From Tipula vernalis (lineage: Eukaryota; Arthropoda; Insecta; Diptera; Tipulidae), in the NCBI GenBank assembly GCA_958295665.1, contig OY282560.1:26433653-26497652 (forward strand): a stretch of 64,000 nt of DNA, written 5' to 3'. A model generated the notes under the pieces. That model was given only the letters and a program-made list of their open reading frames with translations, did not search any database and was not told the DNA's origin. Shown one piece after another: positions 24,566 through 35,570 of the stretch. Made by a program: the position numbers and the translations under genes. The first letter of the stretch is position 1. Every line of letters begins with the position of its first letter.

Positions 24566-24984
24566 TTTATTTTATTTAAAATTAAGACTTTTCTAAAGTT
24601 AGGGGCTTCCTTTTTGCTTCAAGAAAAGGTTTCGTGAAATTTAGAATTAGTTGAGGTTTTGTTTAATCACAAAAAATTAGGTCATTTAACTGCTTCCCGC
24701 TAAAAGCTTTGACTTTCTTGAACTAGTAAGAAAAGTTGAATTTTAGCAATTTAAAAATGACTCACTTACCACTAAACTTTTGTATGTTCAAATTATACAT
24801 GGATAGCAGTTTTGACTTACACTTCCACTTATTTAGCTTTTCAGCTTACCCTACAAATTTTCAAATTTAAATTTATATCTTCTTGAAGAGCCCTCATAAC
24901 AATTCAAATATAGAGTTTAGCTTTCCTAAGAGCGCTTTCATTTTCTGTCGTCCTGTGGGCGGGTATTTGACTGGGGGCGGTTTC
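24566..24984. other. AT-rich spacer
   Basis: No motif recognised. It lies between Helentron-like copy 2 and the 3' breakpoint of the Gypsy pol relic. Confidence 0.5.
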
Positions 24985-25078
24985 ACTTGCTCCTTTAATT
25001 GTTTTGTCAAACTTTGATCAATCTGTCCGGAAAAACGGTTGGACGGATCAATTTTAAAATAATACAGGGCTCTTAGGG

Positions 25079-25682
25079 CTACATTAAGCTGTAAAACGAC
25101 CTAGCAACATTAGTTTGCAAAGTAATGGTAGATTTACTAAAACAACATAAAAAGTCGTTTTTTTGTACTTTTTTCAAATTAGGTGGGATCAAATTAGGTT
25201 TATGATTATTTGCTACGTTGACAAAAACCTTTCCATCCCTAATTTGGAAATTTGGAAGAGATTTAGCTTTAGACTGAATGTCGTTAATTAGCTGGAGATA
25301 CTCGTCCGAAAAGAATGCGGGAGACTTTAAATCGACGTACGGAACCACCTGTGAATATGAATTATCGATTTCTGCCAACGAGGTAATCTCCTCCGCGAAC
25401 GCCCTGGATAATGAGTCCGGGACTACATGTTGCGATCCTTTACAGTGCTCAATTTTAAAATTAAACCCTTAGAGTTTGAGGCTCCATCGGGCGAGCCGAC
25501 CGTTTAGTTCCTTTGGGTTCAATAACCATTGTAAACTCGCATGATCGGTGATGATCGTGAAGAAATACCCATCGATATAGGCGCGATATTTGTTTATGCT
25601 CAGAACTGCCGCCTTGCCGCTTCCTTGGTAAAATTTGGATGTACTAACACGGGTGCATGGCATAAGGCTTGTTTTATTTTGT
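25079..25682 (-). pseudogene. Gypsy RNase H and pre-integrase linker
   Basis: 'TTTLNKIKQALCHAPVLVHP' (25785-25600) begins the RNase H region in one frame. The next frame (25663-25469) has 'INKYRAYIDGYFFTIITDHA' with 'SLQWLLNPKELNGRLARWSL', the canonical TDH..L.WL and RW strands. The spacer after RNase H has 'VPYVDLKSPAFFSDEYLQLI' (25378-25079). It ends before any zinc-binding HHCC of integrase. At least two frameshifts are present. Confidence 0.85.
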
Positions 25683-26455
25683 TTAACGTGGTCGTAGCTT
25701 CATTAGTCCATACACATTTTTTCTCAAAAGGTTGGTCAAAAGTGCCGATATGGTTGCATATGAGGATACAAACCGACGGTACCATCCTGCCATTCCCAGA
25801 AAACTGCGCACTTTCTTGAGGGTACTAGGCGTTGGAAAATCCATAATGGCCTTGACTTTTTCCGGGTCCGCTTGAAGATTTCCGTCTCCCACCACAAATC
25901 TCAGATATTTGATGGTTTTCAGTAGGAATTTACTTTTTTCTAAATTAACCGTTAGGCCCGCGGCTTTTATTAACGCGCCTACCTTGGATAGCAGTTGGAT
26001 ATGTTCGTCGTTCCCGTGGTTATTAAAAGGGCGTCTAAATATACGAAAACCCTGATCGTGTAGGACGTGCGGAATTATTCGGTGCATGAGTCGACACATG
26101 GTTTGCGGCTCGTTAGTGAGTCCAAACGGCATCACTTTAAATTGATATAATGGTCTTTGAGGGACGTTAAACGCAGTCTTATTTAGGGACTCCGAAGATA
26201 ACGGTATTTGCCAAAATGCATCTTTTAAATCCAAACTGGAAATGAATTTTGTTTGGTCCAATCGTCAGCCTCCACCGTTACTTCGTTCAACCGACGTGCG
26301 TCTAGACATAAGCTAACTTTGCCGTTACTTTTGGTCACTAAGGAAACCGGCGAGCTCCATGAGTTAGTGGATTCCTCTATCACATCCAAAGCTATCATGC
26401 GATCCAGTTCCTTATATATTTCAACTTGTTTAACGGGTGAAACCGGATAATAACG
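25683..26455 (-). pseudogene. Gypsy reverse transcriptase
   Basis: Motif A 'FISSLDLKDAFWQIPL' lies near 26245-26198 and motif B 'LYQFKVMPFGLTNEPQTM' near 26150-26100. The catalytic YxDD region (about 26050-26020) is out of frame, and in its own frame reads YLDA instead of YLDD, so the polymerase is dead twice over. The tail 'VRSFLGMAGWYRRFV' (about 25830-25785) is the conserved end of Gypsy RT. The N-terminal fingers (26450-26260) have frame breaks. Confidence 0.88.
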
Positions 26456-27082
26456 TTATTTAATTGGCGTGGCCTTTCCCACCTCTATTGAGTGTGATAC
26501 TAACGACGTTAGACCTAGGCCTAAATGAGCAAATGAGGGAATGGCCGCAATAGTGGTGGCTAATATCTCTTGTTGCTCCTTGGTTAACTGATGTTGTTCC
26601 GTTTGTCCTTCGGGGTGCTCGGGGTCCAGATTTAACTCTGCAAAGGAAGGTTGAATTCCAAACAACTTCCAAAAATCGTACCCTAAATATAAATTTTGTT
26701 TTAAACCCGGAACGATGTGGATACGCAAATTTTTTGTAACTCCATTAAATCTCACTGCTGCCCATATGTGACAAAAGATACGTTCAACGTTCCCTCCTGC
26801 TGTTTTCAGAGTAGATGGAAAGTTATGGAATTTTGATTTCGTGTTTTCCAACCATTGTTCACTACCATTCCCTAAGGCTGTAATGGTTGCGCCGCTATCT
26901 AACAGTCCTTTATAATGAACTCCGTCTATATGTACCTCTGCGTAGGGACGATTATCATCGTGGTTATCTAGCTTGATAAAGGTTTCTGCGATAGTTTGTT
27001 TTAGGGCTTTACGCTGGGTCCAATATTTACGTTTTATAAAAATGTTTACCCCTTTATCCCCCTCCCTACCTCCTCCTCCCAC
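26456..27082 (-). pseudogene. Gypsy aspartic protease and RT N-terminal extension
   Basis: A 208-codon open stretch. The aspartic protease has catalytic DSGA at residues 62-65, in 'YKGLLDSGATITALG'. The second conserved strand is around 'IHIVPGLKQNLYLGYDFWKL'. The C-terminal part leads into the RT with 'SIEVGKATPIK', typical of Gypsy pol. The frame then breaks at 26456. This is the best-preserved part of the element. Confidence 0.85.
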
Positions 27083-27085
27083 CTC

Positions 27086-27639
27086 CTAATAAGTTCTACG
27101 TTGTGAAACGGCAGCATTATTACACTATATCGCGACTTTAATAAAACCATAGTCGCCATTGCCTAGCACATGTCAAATGAAACTAACAAATTTACGGCCT
27201 TGCATCAATTTTTGCTGGTTGTACTAAAGCGTCGTTCTTATTAGTCAAGTTACTTGATTTCAAGTACTGGAATTTATGTAACTTAATCCTACTTGAACAA
27301 TATGTGAAGTTAAAATTTTTGATATCTACAAAAATGCAGTGGAGTAGCGCAAAAATCATAATTCTTTTGAGAATTCACCAATTCACCAAATAATTTCTGG
27401 TTTATCAGTGCTCCAGGAGTCAAGTTTTGGTTGGGCAGCCTGTGATAAAACTTTGAAATAAAATATGGGGAAATTGAAAAGCTTCTCGATATAATTACAA
27501 TACAGGTACAACAATACAGCCGCCAGGATAGCAGAAGGTAGATATCAAGTTCGATTACCATTTAAATCGACACTGTTGATACTAGGTGAATCATTTCTAT
27601 CATTTTATTTGATACCCCTTGCAAATCATCAGCATCGGT
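27086..27639. other. AT-rich interval, no recognisable gene
   Basis: No motif recognised beyond the 5' breakpoint of the Gypsy relic. Confidence 0.5.
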
Positions 27640-27760
27640 GTCGTTTAACAAATTATTACATTTCGGTCCAAAACATCAACAATTGTAGTGCGGTTTAGCA
27701 TTCGGCGTGGAATACCTGAACTCGTATTTTGTGACAATGAGTCAAATTCTGGGGGGGGGA
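27640..27760 (+). pseudogene. Possible retroelement integrase core fragment
   Basis: The plus strand reads 'STIVVRFSIRRGIPELVFCD' (about 27680-27740) and continues with NES. GIP..LV.CDNE is the integrase core strand carrying the second catalytic aspartate in LTR elements. A run of G (27752-27760) follows and the frame is lost. It is short, so the call is tentative. Confidence 0.45.
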
Positions 27761-27904
27761 AAGGACTTCTGCACAAACAATTTTAATTTCAACTTAATTG
27801 AGAGACTACTAATTAATAAGTTAAATCGATGGTAAAATATGCAGATCAGAGAACATACAAATCAGCTTTTGGAGAAGTTGGGACGATTATTATTTAAGTA
27901 CGAA

Positions 27905-28018
27905 CACTTACTACTTTTCTAGAATTATCATGATTTTTCAACTAAGATTATTCTATTGCAATGTAGAACAGTTTCAGCATGGAAAATTTTGATTTAATAC
28001 CGTAACCTAGCTGTCACT
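27905..28018 (-). repeat. Diverged partial LTR (family of 39417-39860)
   Basis: Aligns with the left-to-right order of the LTR at 39417-39860: CTTTCTAGAA-like, TCATGATTTTTC, TAGAACAG, GCATGGAAAATT, then ACCTAGCTGTCAC. Only the part of the LTR near its 5' end survives. Confidence 0.6.
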
Positions 28019-30742
28019 AAATCAATTCTTCAACGTTATACAAAAAATGTAAAAAATTGATTTTGTGACGCGATATTTGAAGTTCGCTACATTGCCAATA
28101 ATCCTCATGTACTATTAATCGTCGATTTGAATAAAGCCTTATATCAAAATACACATATTCATGTAATCCAAACACCTGCCAGCACGATTTATTATTTTTA
28201 TCCACATATTCCAGAGGTTCATAAACTCATCACACTCATCCAAACGTGTCGACATTTTTTTTTTTTTTTTCTTTTCATTTTAATACATCATTAAGGTCGA
28301 ATCGAATGTCAAACTTTGCTCTTACATAAAATAATCTTATTTACAGCCGAAGATTAATAGTATTACGAGATACGAGTATTTGATTCTGTTTCACCCATAT
28401 TAATAATAAAAAAATAAAAAAATGTTGGACTAAAAGCTATACCCACACACATATACATACATAAAAACAAAAAATAACATTACGGGATTATATATTAGAT
28501 AACACATTTATTTAATTGTACACATATTTCGTATAATATGTAACGTCTGTCTTGTGTGTATAACCTTTGGCGTATTTTTGTACTTCAGGCGTTTCCAATT
28601 AAAGTTTTAATAAAAAACATGTTGAGTACTACTACTAGAAAATAGGATTTAATTTTTCGATTATATCGGTTCCAAGTCTACTATAGGGTAGCAGCACGTT
28701 CGATGTACCAAAGCAATAACTAAGCGGAACCAATTTTAGAATGTTTTTTTCTATACTAAGATCCCAAGTTAAAAGCCAAAAACGAAAATTTGAATCAAAC
28801 TGCCCTTTCTTGGCAGTGAAAATACTTCACGAAAAAGGATAACCCGTTTGTTCGAATAAAGATTTAGAGAAAATTTCACGCTTGTATTAAAATTAAAATT
28901 TAAAAACAGACGTAGATGTGTCAAAGAATTAATGTTCTAAAAATAGCAGCCAGAAACGAACCTTTATAATTTGTTTTAAATTTTCCAAAAACAAAAAAAA
29001 AACGAAAAAATGGACATAAAATTGTCTCTCTTCGAAATTAAATGTTAAATGGAGCAAAAAGCTTTCTAAAATCCTTTTTAAAGCATTTTAATCCCTAGAA
29101 ATGTACAGCCAGAGAACTTAATGTTTATCATTTCAATAACTTGAACACTGTATAATCTTAAAAATATCCGTTTTATTTGTTTCCAAATGAATGGATGCGT
29201 TCGTTCTTGAGTCCTTTTTCCTGAAAACCTGAATTTTTGTTTTATTTCGTTATTCCTTTTGTCTTTACAATAAAAATAAAACGCAAATTTCCTTTTCTTG
29301 TTATTGTTGTTGACATCCTCATGAACATCATCATCATCATCATCATCATCATCCTGAAATTATTATTCATTGCTGAGTCATAAGTATTCCCATCTACATT
29401 ATGATTATGATTACTAATACTACTACATATTACTATTACCATAATAATAATAAGCATTATAAACTTATAATGCCTTTAAGAATATTTGTAGATAAAAACT
29501 TTTATTTTTTGAAGATAAGAAATTGATAAAATCAACTTACCGTACATTTTATTATCCTGGAGTATAAATATCAGTAATATAGAACTTTGACACGACGTAC
29601 GTGTACAAAACAATATATTTCCTTCCGAAACATTAACGTTAGTAAAAATGTCGTGTACCTAAAGTGCCAAAGGTGATATATGTGGTATAAAACTATAGGA
29701 ACATGTACTTCACTAAGACGACAATTTTTGTGAATGCAACAAATGATTTGAAGTGACAACATTTTTGTCTGGATATACCTATAGAAATCCACTTGAGTCT
29801 TATACACTACTCCTTGCGCGCATATACAAATACAAATCGATATTTTCGATTCCGTATATGGAAGAACAAATCGCTTGAATACAAATTTTTTTTATAAACT
29901 AAAATGCATTTTTATATAGCAATTTCTCTAAAAGCAATTTATTTGGAAAACATTTCTGAATAAACCAGTATGTATATTGACGCTTAAAGCATCCAAAAAA
30001 ATTTTACATACACATCTTATCTTAATAGAAAATTGATTTTGTTCGTCTGTCATGTTACAAATTCAAACTGATGTTACAGTCCAACCTATATAAACATGAA
30101 AAAAATATTTATGTTAAAATGATTGGGATTTGATTTAACAATCTAAATAAAATTCATGGCGAAAATGTGTCAAATTTAGTCCTTTTCGTTTTTAACTGTA
30201 AATATTGGTACAAATCAATTAAAGTCGATACAATTTCTACTATGAAGAATTCAATTTCTTTTTTTGAGTCCAAAGAACGCGATATTAATCGGCGTTGACC
30301 TTCGTGGGACTTTTATTGGGGCGATAATGTTTTTCGTCCATAACCAATTCGTCCAGTAGGAAAACCGTGGATGATATTCTTGAACCATTATGAAAATTTA
30401 CGGTACCGAAAATTTTCGTAATAGTAACCCTGTTGTACGACTGAGTGCTCTAATAGCGATCAATGATCAATCACGGTGATGCTCTCTTATATCTCACTGT
30501 AATCATCACTTTATACCATAATTTATCTGCTTTCGATAATTCAGGTAATTTAAATTGTCCAATTCACCAATTTATTGTTGTCCCTAACTTTCTGCGCTGA
30601 ACCAAACCGTCCATCAGAATAAGTCCGACGCGAATTCTCCACATCGATCTACAACCGGCTTTCGGCTTGACTGTCGCTGGTCTAAATATCATCATTCGAT
30701 ATTTTCGATATTTTCTTTAGCTGCTATGTCTTCTCTGCCTTA
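28019..30742. other. AT-rich interval, no recognisable gene
   Basis: Contains a T run (28254-28270) and a (TCA)9 microsatellite at 29326-29352. Neither strand gave a protein motif. The region at 30300-30720 is more even in composition but was not identified. Confidence 0.55.
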
Positions 30743-31306
30743 TTACTTTCTTTTACTCTAGTAAAATAAAGTATAGTAATCATGAAAATTTTGGACCTTG
30801 AGATTTTTAGAGATTTATTTGTTTTGAGGTCCCTTGAGTCCGAAAAAGTGGGTTTCGAAATGGTGTCTGTCTGTCTGTCTGTCTGTCAGTGTGTCAGTCT
30901 GTCTGTCTGTCAGTGTGTCAGTCTGTCAGTCTGTCAGTCTGTCAGTCTGTCTGTGTCCTCTCTACAGCCCACATGGTTTAATCAATCGTACTGAAACTTC
31001 AGATTTAAGCTTTTTTGATAAATTGGGAGGTCCCAGTGAATTTTACTCCAAATCGGCTAACCGGAAGTGGCCACTCCCTTGGTCCAGAAAATTTGTTTTG
31101 CAAATATCTTAAAAAGTATAAGGTTTACAAAAAACTACTTAAAACAAAATGTTTCCAAAAATTAAAAACAAATAAAAATAAAAAGATAAAAATTAAAAAA
31201 AAAAATTAAAAATTTAAAAATTAAAAAAAAAAATTAAGAAAAAAAATAAAATTTCTCAAAATTCTCTGTTCGTAAAAGAAAGTCGTGTGTTGGCCACACC
31301 TCAATT
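30743..31306 (+). mobile_element. Helentron-like element, copy 3 (left end of composite 1)
   Basis: The 5' repeat ACTTTCTTTTAC (30745-30756), block A, a GTCT/GTCA tract (30863-30955), block B, an A-rich stretch (31140-31255), the 3' repeat GTAAAAGAAAGT (31272-31283) and the hairpin GTGTTGGCCACAC (31287-31299) are all intact. The 3' end runs directly into the 158-bp array. The 5' end also forms its own hairpin, TTTTACTCTAGTAAAA. Confidence 0.92.
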
Positions 31307-32388
31307 TTAACTAGGTAATTAAGAAACCTATTCCACGTGCTAGCGAAACCTTTGTCATCATTGTTGAGTACGATTTCCAAAAAATAATTTCGTAGAACTT
31401 TTACTAAACAAACGATTCGTATGGATTAGGGTTTTTTTATTAGGTAATTGAGGGACCTATTGTATGTGCTAGCGAAACCTTTGTCATCATTGTTGGCAAT
31501 GGCCGATATTGGCCCTTGGGAGTTGAGTGCGATTTTCAAAAAATAATTTTGCAGAACTTTTATTAAACGAACGATCCATATGGATTAGGGTTTTTTAACT
31601 AGGTATTTGAGGGACCTATTCTATGTGCCTGCGAAACCTTTGTCATCATTTTTGTCAATAGCCGATATTGGCCCTTGGGAGTTGAGTACGATTTCCAAAA
31701 AATAATTTCGTAGAACTTTTACTAATGAACGATCCGTATGGATTAGGGTTTCCTAACTAGGTAATTAAGGGACCTATTCTATGTGCCAGCGAAATTTTTG
31801 TCATCATAGTTGGCAATGGCCGATATTGGCCCTTGGGGTTTGAATGCGATTTCCAAAAAATAATTTTGTAGAACTTTTACTAAATGAACGATCCATATGG
31901 ATTAGGGTTTTTTAACTAGGTATTTGAGGGACCTATTCTAAGTGCCTGCGAAACCTTTGTCATAATTTTTGGCAATGGCCGATAATGGCCCTTGTGTGTT
32001 GAGTGCGATTTCCAAAAAATAATTTCGTAGAACTTTTACTAAATGAACGATCCCTATTGATTAGGATTTTCTAACTAGGTTATTAAGGGACCTATTCCAT
32101 GTGCTAGCGAAACCTTTGTCATCATAGTTGGCAATGGCCGATATTGGCCCTTGGGGTTTGAATGCGATTTCTAAAATATAATTTTGTAGAACTTTTATTA
32201 AACGAACGATCCGTATAGATTAGGGTTTTTTAACTAGGTATTTGAGTGACCTATTCTATGTGCTAGCGAAACCTTTGTCATCATTGTTGGCAATGGCCGA
32301 TATTGCCCCTTGGGAGTTGAGTGCGATTTCCAAAAAATAATTTTACAGAACTTTTACTAAACGAAAGATTCGTATGAATTAGGGTTTT
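31307..32388 (+). repeat. 158-bp tandem array 1 (seven units)
   Basis: Seven head-to-tail units starting at about 31307, 31438, 31595, 31753, 31913, 32072 and 32232. Recognisable words are AACTAGGTA, GCGAAACCTTTGTCATCAT, the 14-bp near-palindrome GGCCGATATTGGCC, AAAAAATAATTT and GATTAGGGTTTT. Unit 1, next to the Helentron-like 3' end, lacks exactly 30 bp bounded by GTTG repeats, including the palindrome. The array is bounded on both sides by Helentron-like copies in the same orientation. Confidence 0.95.
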
Positions 32389-32575
32389 CTACTTTCTTTT
32401 ACTCTAGTAAAACAAAATATAGTAATCATGAAAATTTTGGACCTTGAGATTTTTAGAGATTTATTTGTTTTGAGGTCCCCTGAGTCCGAAAATTGGGTTT
32501 CGAAATGGTGTCTGTCTGTCTGTCTGTCAGTCTGTGAGTCTGTCAGTCTGTCAGTCTGTCAGTCTGTCAGTCTGT

Positions 32576-32998
32576 TTATTTATTTATTTATTTATTGGTC
32601 ACTTTTGAATTTACATAGTTTTTGGCACACTCTATTTTGAGCATCAGCTCATTCGTAATAGAGTGCACCAAAAAAAGTCTGGAACACAAAAAAAAGAACA
32701 GCAACACTTTCACCAGTAGCAGCGCTGATTCCTAGCCTCACTTGAGTCTTTGCTTGAAACAATTATATACATCAGCTTCTTTTGGCTTCACTCGATCATT
32801 GCCCTTGATCCTCAAACTTTACCGAACTTATAAGAAAATGAATTAAGAACGATTTCTTCATCTTACTCCACCTTTTCTGTTAGTTTTCGGGATGATATCT
32901 GCATGGCTCGAGCGTTGACGTGATGTAGATTTGCGACAAAAACAAAAAATTTAAAAAAAAATGCAGAAAAAAAACACGTCCACTGGCGTGAAAGTCCC
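32576..32998 (-). mobile_element. SINE-like or 5'-truncated non-LTR insertion with (TAAA)n tail
   Basis: On the minus strand it ends in (ATAA)n next to the GTCT tract, i.e. a tail like I-type elements. Before the tail is a hairpin with arms CACTCTATT (minus-strand sense) and AATAGAGTG (about 32630-32672). It interrupts the GTCT microsatellite, so any target duplication is hidden in that repeat. No coding motif was found in the 420 bp. Confidence 0.65.
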
Positions 32999-33388
32999 AG
33001 TCTGTCAGTCTGTCAGTCTGTCAGTCTGTCAGTCTGTCAGTCTGTCAGTCTGTCAGTCTGTCAGTCTGTCAGTCTGTCAGTCTGTCAGTCTGTCAGTCTG
33101 TCAGTCTGTCAGTCTGTCAGTCTGTCAGTCTGTCAGTCTGTCAGTCTGTCAGTCTGTCAGTCTGTCAGTCTGTCAGTCTGTCAGTCTGTCAGTCTGTCAG
33201 TCTGTCAGTCTGTCAGTCTGTCAGTCTGTCAGTCTGTCAGTCTGTCAGTCTGTCAGTCTGTCAGTCTGTCAGTCTGTCAGTCTGTCAGTCTGTCAGTCTG
33301 TCAGTCTGTCAGTCTGTCAGTCTGTCTGTCTGTCTGTCTGTCTGTCACTCTGTCACTCTGTCACTATGTCAGTCTGTCAGTCTGTCTG
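32999..33388 (+). repeat. (GTCTGTCA)n microsatellite in Helentron-like copy 4
   Basis: About 40 nearly perfect 8-bp units, then pure GTCT and some GTCACTCT variants before block B. The stop-free frame, with its repeating SVCQSVSL peptide, is a repeat artefact. The same 8-bp unit in reverse orientation fills copy 5. Confidence 0.96.
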
Positions 33389-33700
33389 TGTCCTCTCTAC
33401 AGCCCATATGGTTTAATCAATCGTACTGAAACTTCAGATTTAAGCTTTTTTGATAAATTGGGAGGTCCGAGTGAATTTTACTCCAAATCGGCTAACCGGA
33501 AGTTGCCACTCCCTTGGTCCAGAAAATTTGTTTTGTAAATATCTTAAAAAGTATAAGATTTACAAAAAACTACTTAATACAAAATGTTTCCAAAAATTAA
33601 AAACAAATAAAAATAAAAAATAAAAAATTAAGAAAAAAATAAAATTTCTCAAAATTCTCTGTTCGTAAAAGAAAGTGGTGTGTTGGCCACACCTCAATTT

Positions 33701-34234
33701 TTTTTCTCGTAATACTAGTCTCATTTCTATTTACTACCAGAACGCCTCTAGTATTTGAAATAAAGCCAACAAATCATTCGCGAGACCTGGCTTACAAAAA
33801 GAATGAGCTCATAAAAATAATTTCCATAGGAAGGACAAATACAACTTTGACACCAGCCTTAAAGATAGAGGTACTTTGATTGCTGTGAAAAATGCAGTTT
33901 CTAGCGAATTGATCACTCGCTACCCTATTTTTCCCAGTTGTTAATTTTAAAAAAATCCCGTTTTGATGCCACTAGTTCATGCAAATGAACATATCATGAT
34001 TAATGAAAGGCAATAGTTACATTGGATTACTGCACCAGTAGTTAAACTTCTAAAGTGAATCGAATTAGTGACAGCCGTGGAAAGTATGTGAATCTTTAAT
34101 TCTCTAATGAAATTTCATATTCCGATATCTCATCTGTGTGTGGATTTCACCGACGTCTATGCGAGCATTTATCACATAGTATGAGAAATATTTATTTTTT
34201 TTTCGAAATTACGACACTTTTCTATTTATAATCT
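33701..34234. other. AT-rich interval, no recognisable gene
   Basis: No motif recognised. Confidence 0.5.
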
Positions 34235-34540
34235 ATGAGCTGCTCAGGACTGGAATCCCTGGTTTTCGCAAAATACGATTTAATAGGGATCGGTTCCTCG
34301 AGAAGGGACGCAAAATGCTTCATACCTTATAATTATGCTTCCGAGTATTATCCAGTTTTTGATTGCGCAAGCAAAGAGTTCATAAATCTTAATTTGTTTT
34401 TAACTGGTGTTATGGTAAAGATGTTCTTGAATAATAAAAGAAAAGTATCTGATAACTGCCCCTCAGACATATGTGATCTATTTGCTAACCTTTCTGTATA
34501 TGAGCCCACCTCGCCATTGTTCGTTACTAAAATCCTGTAG
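34235..34540 (+). CDS. Unassigned 101-residue open frame, probably not a gene
   Basis: I do not recognise this frame. It has less biased composition than most chance frames here (Cys, Asp, Pro present) and sits just left of a transposase relic on the other strand. It could be part of a decayed element or a chance frame. No domain, signal or splice evidence was seen. Confidence 0.12.
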   Translation: MSCSGLESLVFAKYDLIGIGSSRRDAKCFIPYNYASEYYPVFDCASKEFINLNLFLTGVMVKMFLNNKRKVSDNCPSDICDLFANLSVYEPTSPLFVTKIL

Positions 34541-34679
34541 TGCTCAGAATTCAACAATATAAGGAGGACCTTGATCGCTTTTTTACCATCTTGACACTAG
34601 TAAGACTATACCATTTTAGTTTCAATATGAGAGTTTTTATTTTGATTTAAAACAATTAATTTAATAATGTTGGTGTAAT

Positions 34680-35570
34680 TGCCTGCAGACCTTCTTCCTT
34701 AAGGCTTTCTAAGGCTCTTACTTCTTGTTTTTTGATGGTTAATTCGTTTCTGATATACTTGACAACTTTCTTGAGAGCTCTCTTTTAATATTAACACTTC
34801 ACCACAGACCAAACATTTTCAATAGGGTTAAACATTGCACTAAAGGGTCCAAGTCTGAATATCCTATTTTCTCGATTTTCTTGCACCTGTAAAACTTCTT
34901 CAATTTTACTGTGACAAGGTGCATTGTCAATTACCATTACAACTGGTTCATCATGTCTAACCATTGCTTGACAAAGGCAGGATTCCATTTACGCTTTTGC
35001 ATTTTCTTTCTTGAACGAACCTATTCTTATTTCAAAATCAATAAATCCGACTGTGCTTATGCATAAGCGCCTTTTGAACCAGCTCCTATAGTGGTGCATC
35101 TTATTCCCTTCAATGATCTGCCCTGTGTTCTTGAAATATGAATGTTTAAATTAGCTTCATCCATAAACAAAATAGGTTTATTTTGGGCCTAAAATTCCAA
35201 AAGACATTCAACAAACTCCTCTCGCTTTTGTTTGTTCTCAGGGGAGATTCCCTTTTCAGGGTCATACTTATTTCAGCGTGTAACAGAGAGAATCTAGGTG
35301 TTTTGAAATTGTTGTTTTTGAAATGGAAAAGTTAAATTTTTCTTCAAATGTAATGGTGAGTTCCGCTAATCTAATGCGGCAGTTTCTTTCGATCATTTCA
35401 ACGAAATAATCTAAATGGGTTTCTGTAATTTTCTGAAATCTTTTCCCACCTCGTTTGTCTGAGGTTTCTCCCTATGCTATCCAACGATATGCTGTTGATT
35501 GTGGAATGTTAAGCGTATGTGCAAGTTGTCTCCAGTCTCCATTTTGTTTGATACGTTAAGTAATTGCATT
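34680..35570 (-). pseudogene. Tc1/mariner-superfamily transposase relic
   Basis: Minus-strand blocks in order are a helix-turn-helix 'DWRQLAHTLNIPQSTAYRWI' followed by a KRGG motif (about 35535-35450), the first catalytic aspartate in 'MDEANLNIHISRTQGRS' (about 35163-35110), the second in 'VVMVIDNAPCHS' (about 34940-34905), and the third acidic residue in 'FNPIENVWSVVK' (about 34828-34793). Stops and frameshifts fall between blocks, for example after 'GAGSKGAYA'. All three catalytic positions are still visible. The subgroup differs from the Tc1 copies at 18230 and 42120. Terminal repeats were not identified. Confidence 0.85.

Larger units (their letters stand above)
24985..27085 (-). mobile_element. 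Gypsy-type LTR retrotransposon pol relic
   Basis: Minus-strand pol in the order protease (27082-26456), reverse transcriptase (about 26450-25683), RNase H (25785-25469) and post-RNase H linker (25378-25079). Gag, integrase and both LTRs are absent next to it. It is a fragment with several frameshifts. PR-RT-RH order followed by the linker to integrase is the Ty3/Gypsy arrangement. Whether it belongs to the LTR family seen at 39417, 52595, 52947 and 27905 cannot be decided here. Confidence 0.88.
32389..33700 (+). mobile_element. Helentron-like element, copy 4 (right end of composite 1), with nested insertion
   Basis: The 5' repeat ACTTTCTTTTAC (32391-32402) abuts the last array unit. Block A is followed by a GTCT tract (32508-32575), a roughly 422-bp insertion (32576-32998), the tract resumed (32999-33388), block B, the 3' repeat (33665-33676) and the hairpin GTGTTGGCCACAC (33680-33692). 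After the end comes AATTTTTTTTCTCG with no array, so the composite ends here. Confidence 0.92.

Noticed and set aside
29242..29457. Met-rich minus-strand frame
   Set aside because: It reads through the (TCA)n microsatellite and has no other support.
31307..32388. CRISPR-like array
   Set aside because: The units are contiguous 158-bp tandem repeats without spacers, and the DNA is eukaryotic.
32961..33416. Cys/Ser/Val-rich repetitive open frames (also 30782-31112 and 47711-48121)
   Set aside because: Translations of the (GTCTGTCA)n tracts of Helentron-like copies; not proteins.
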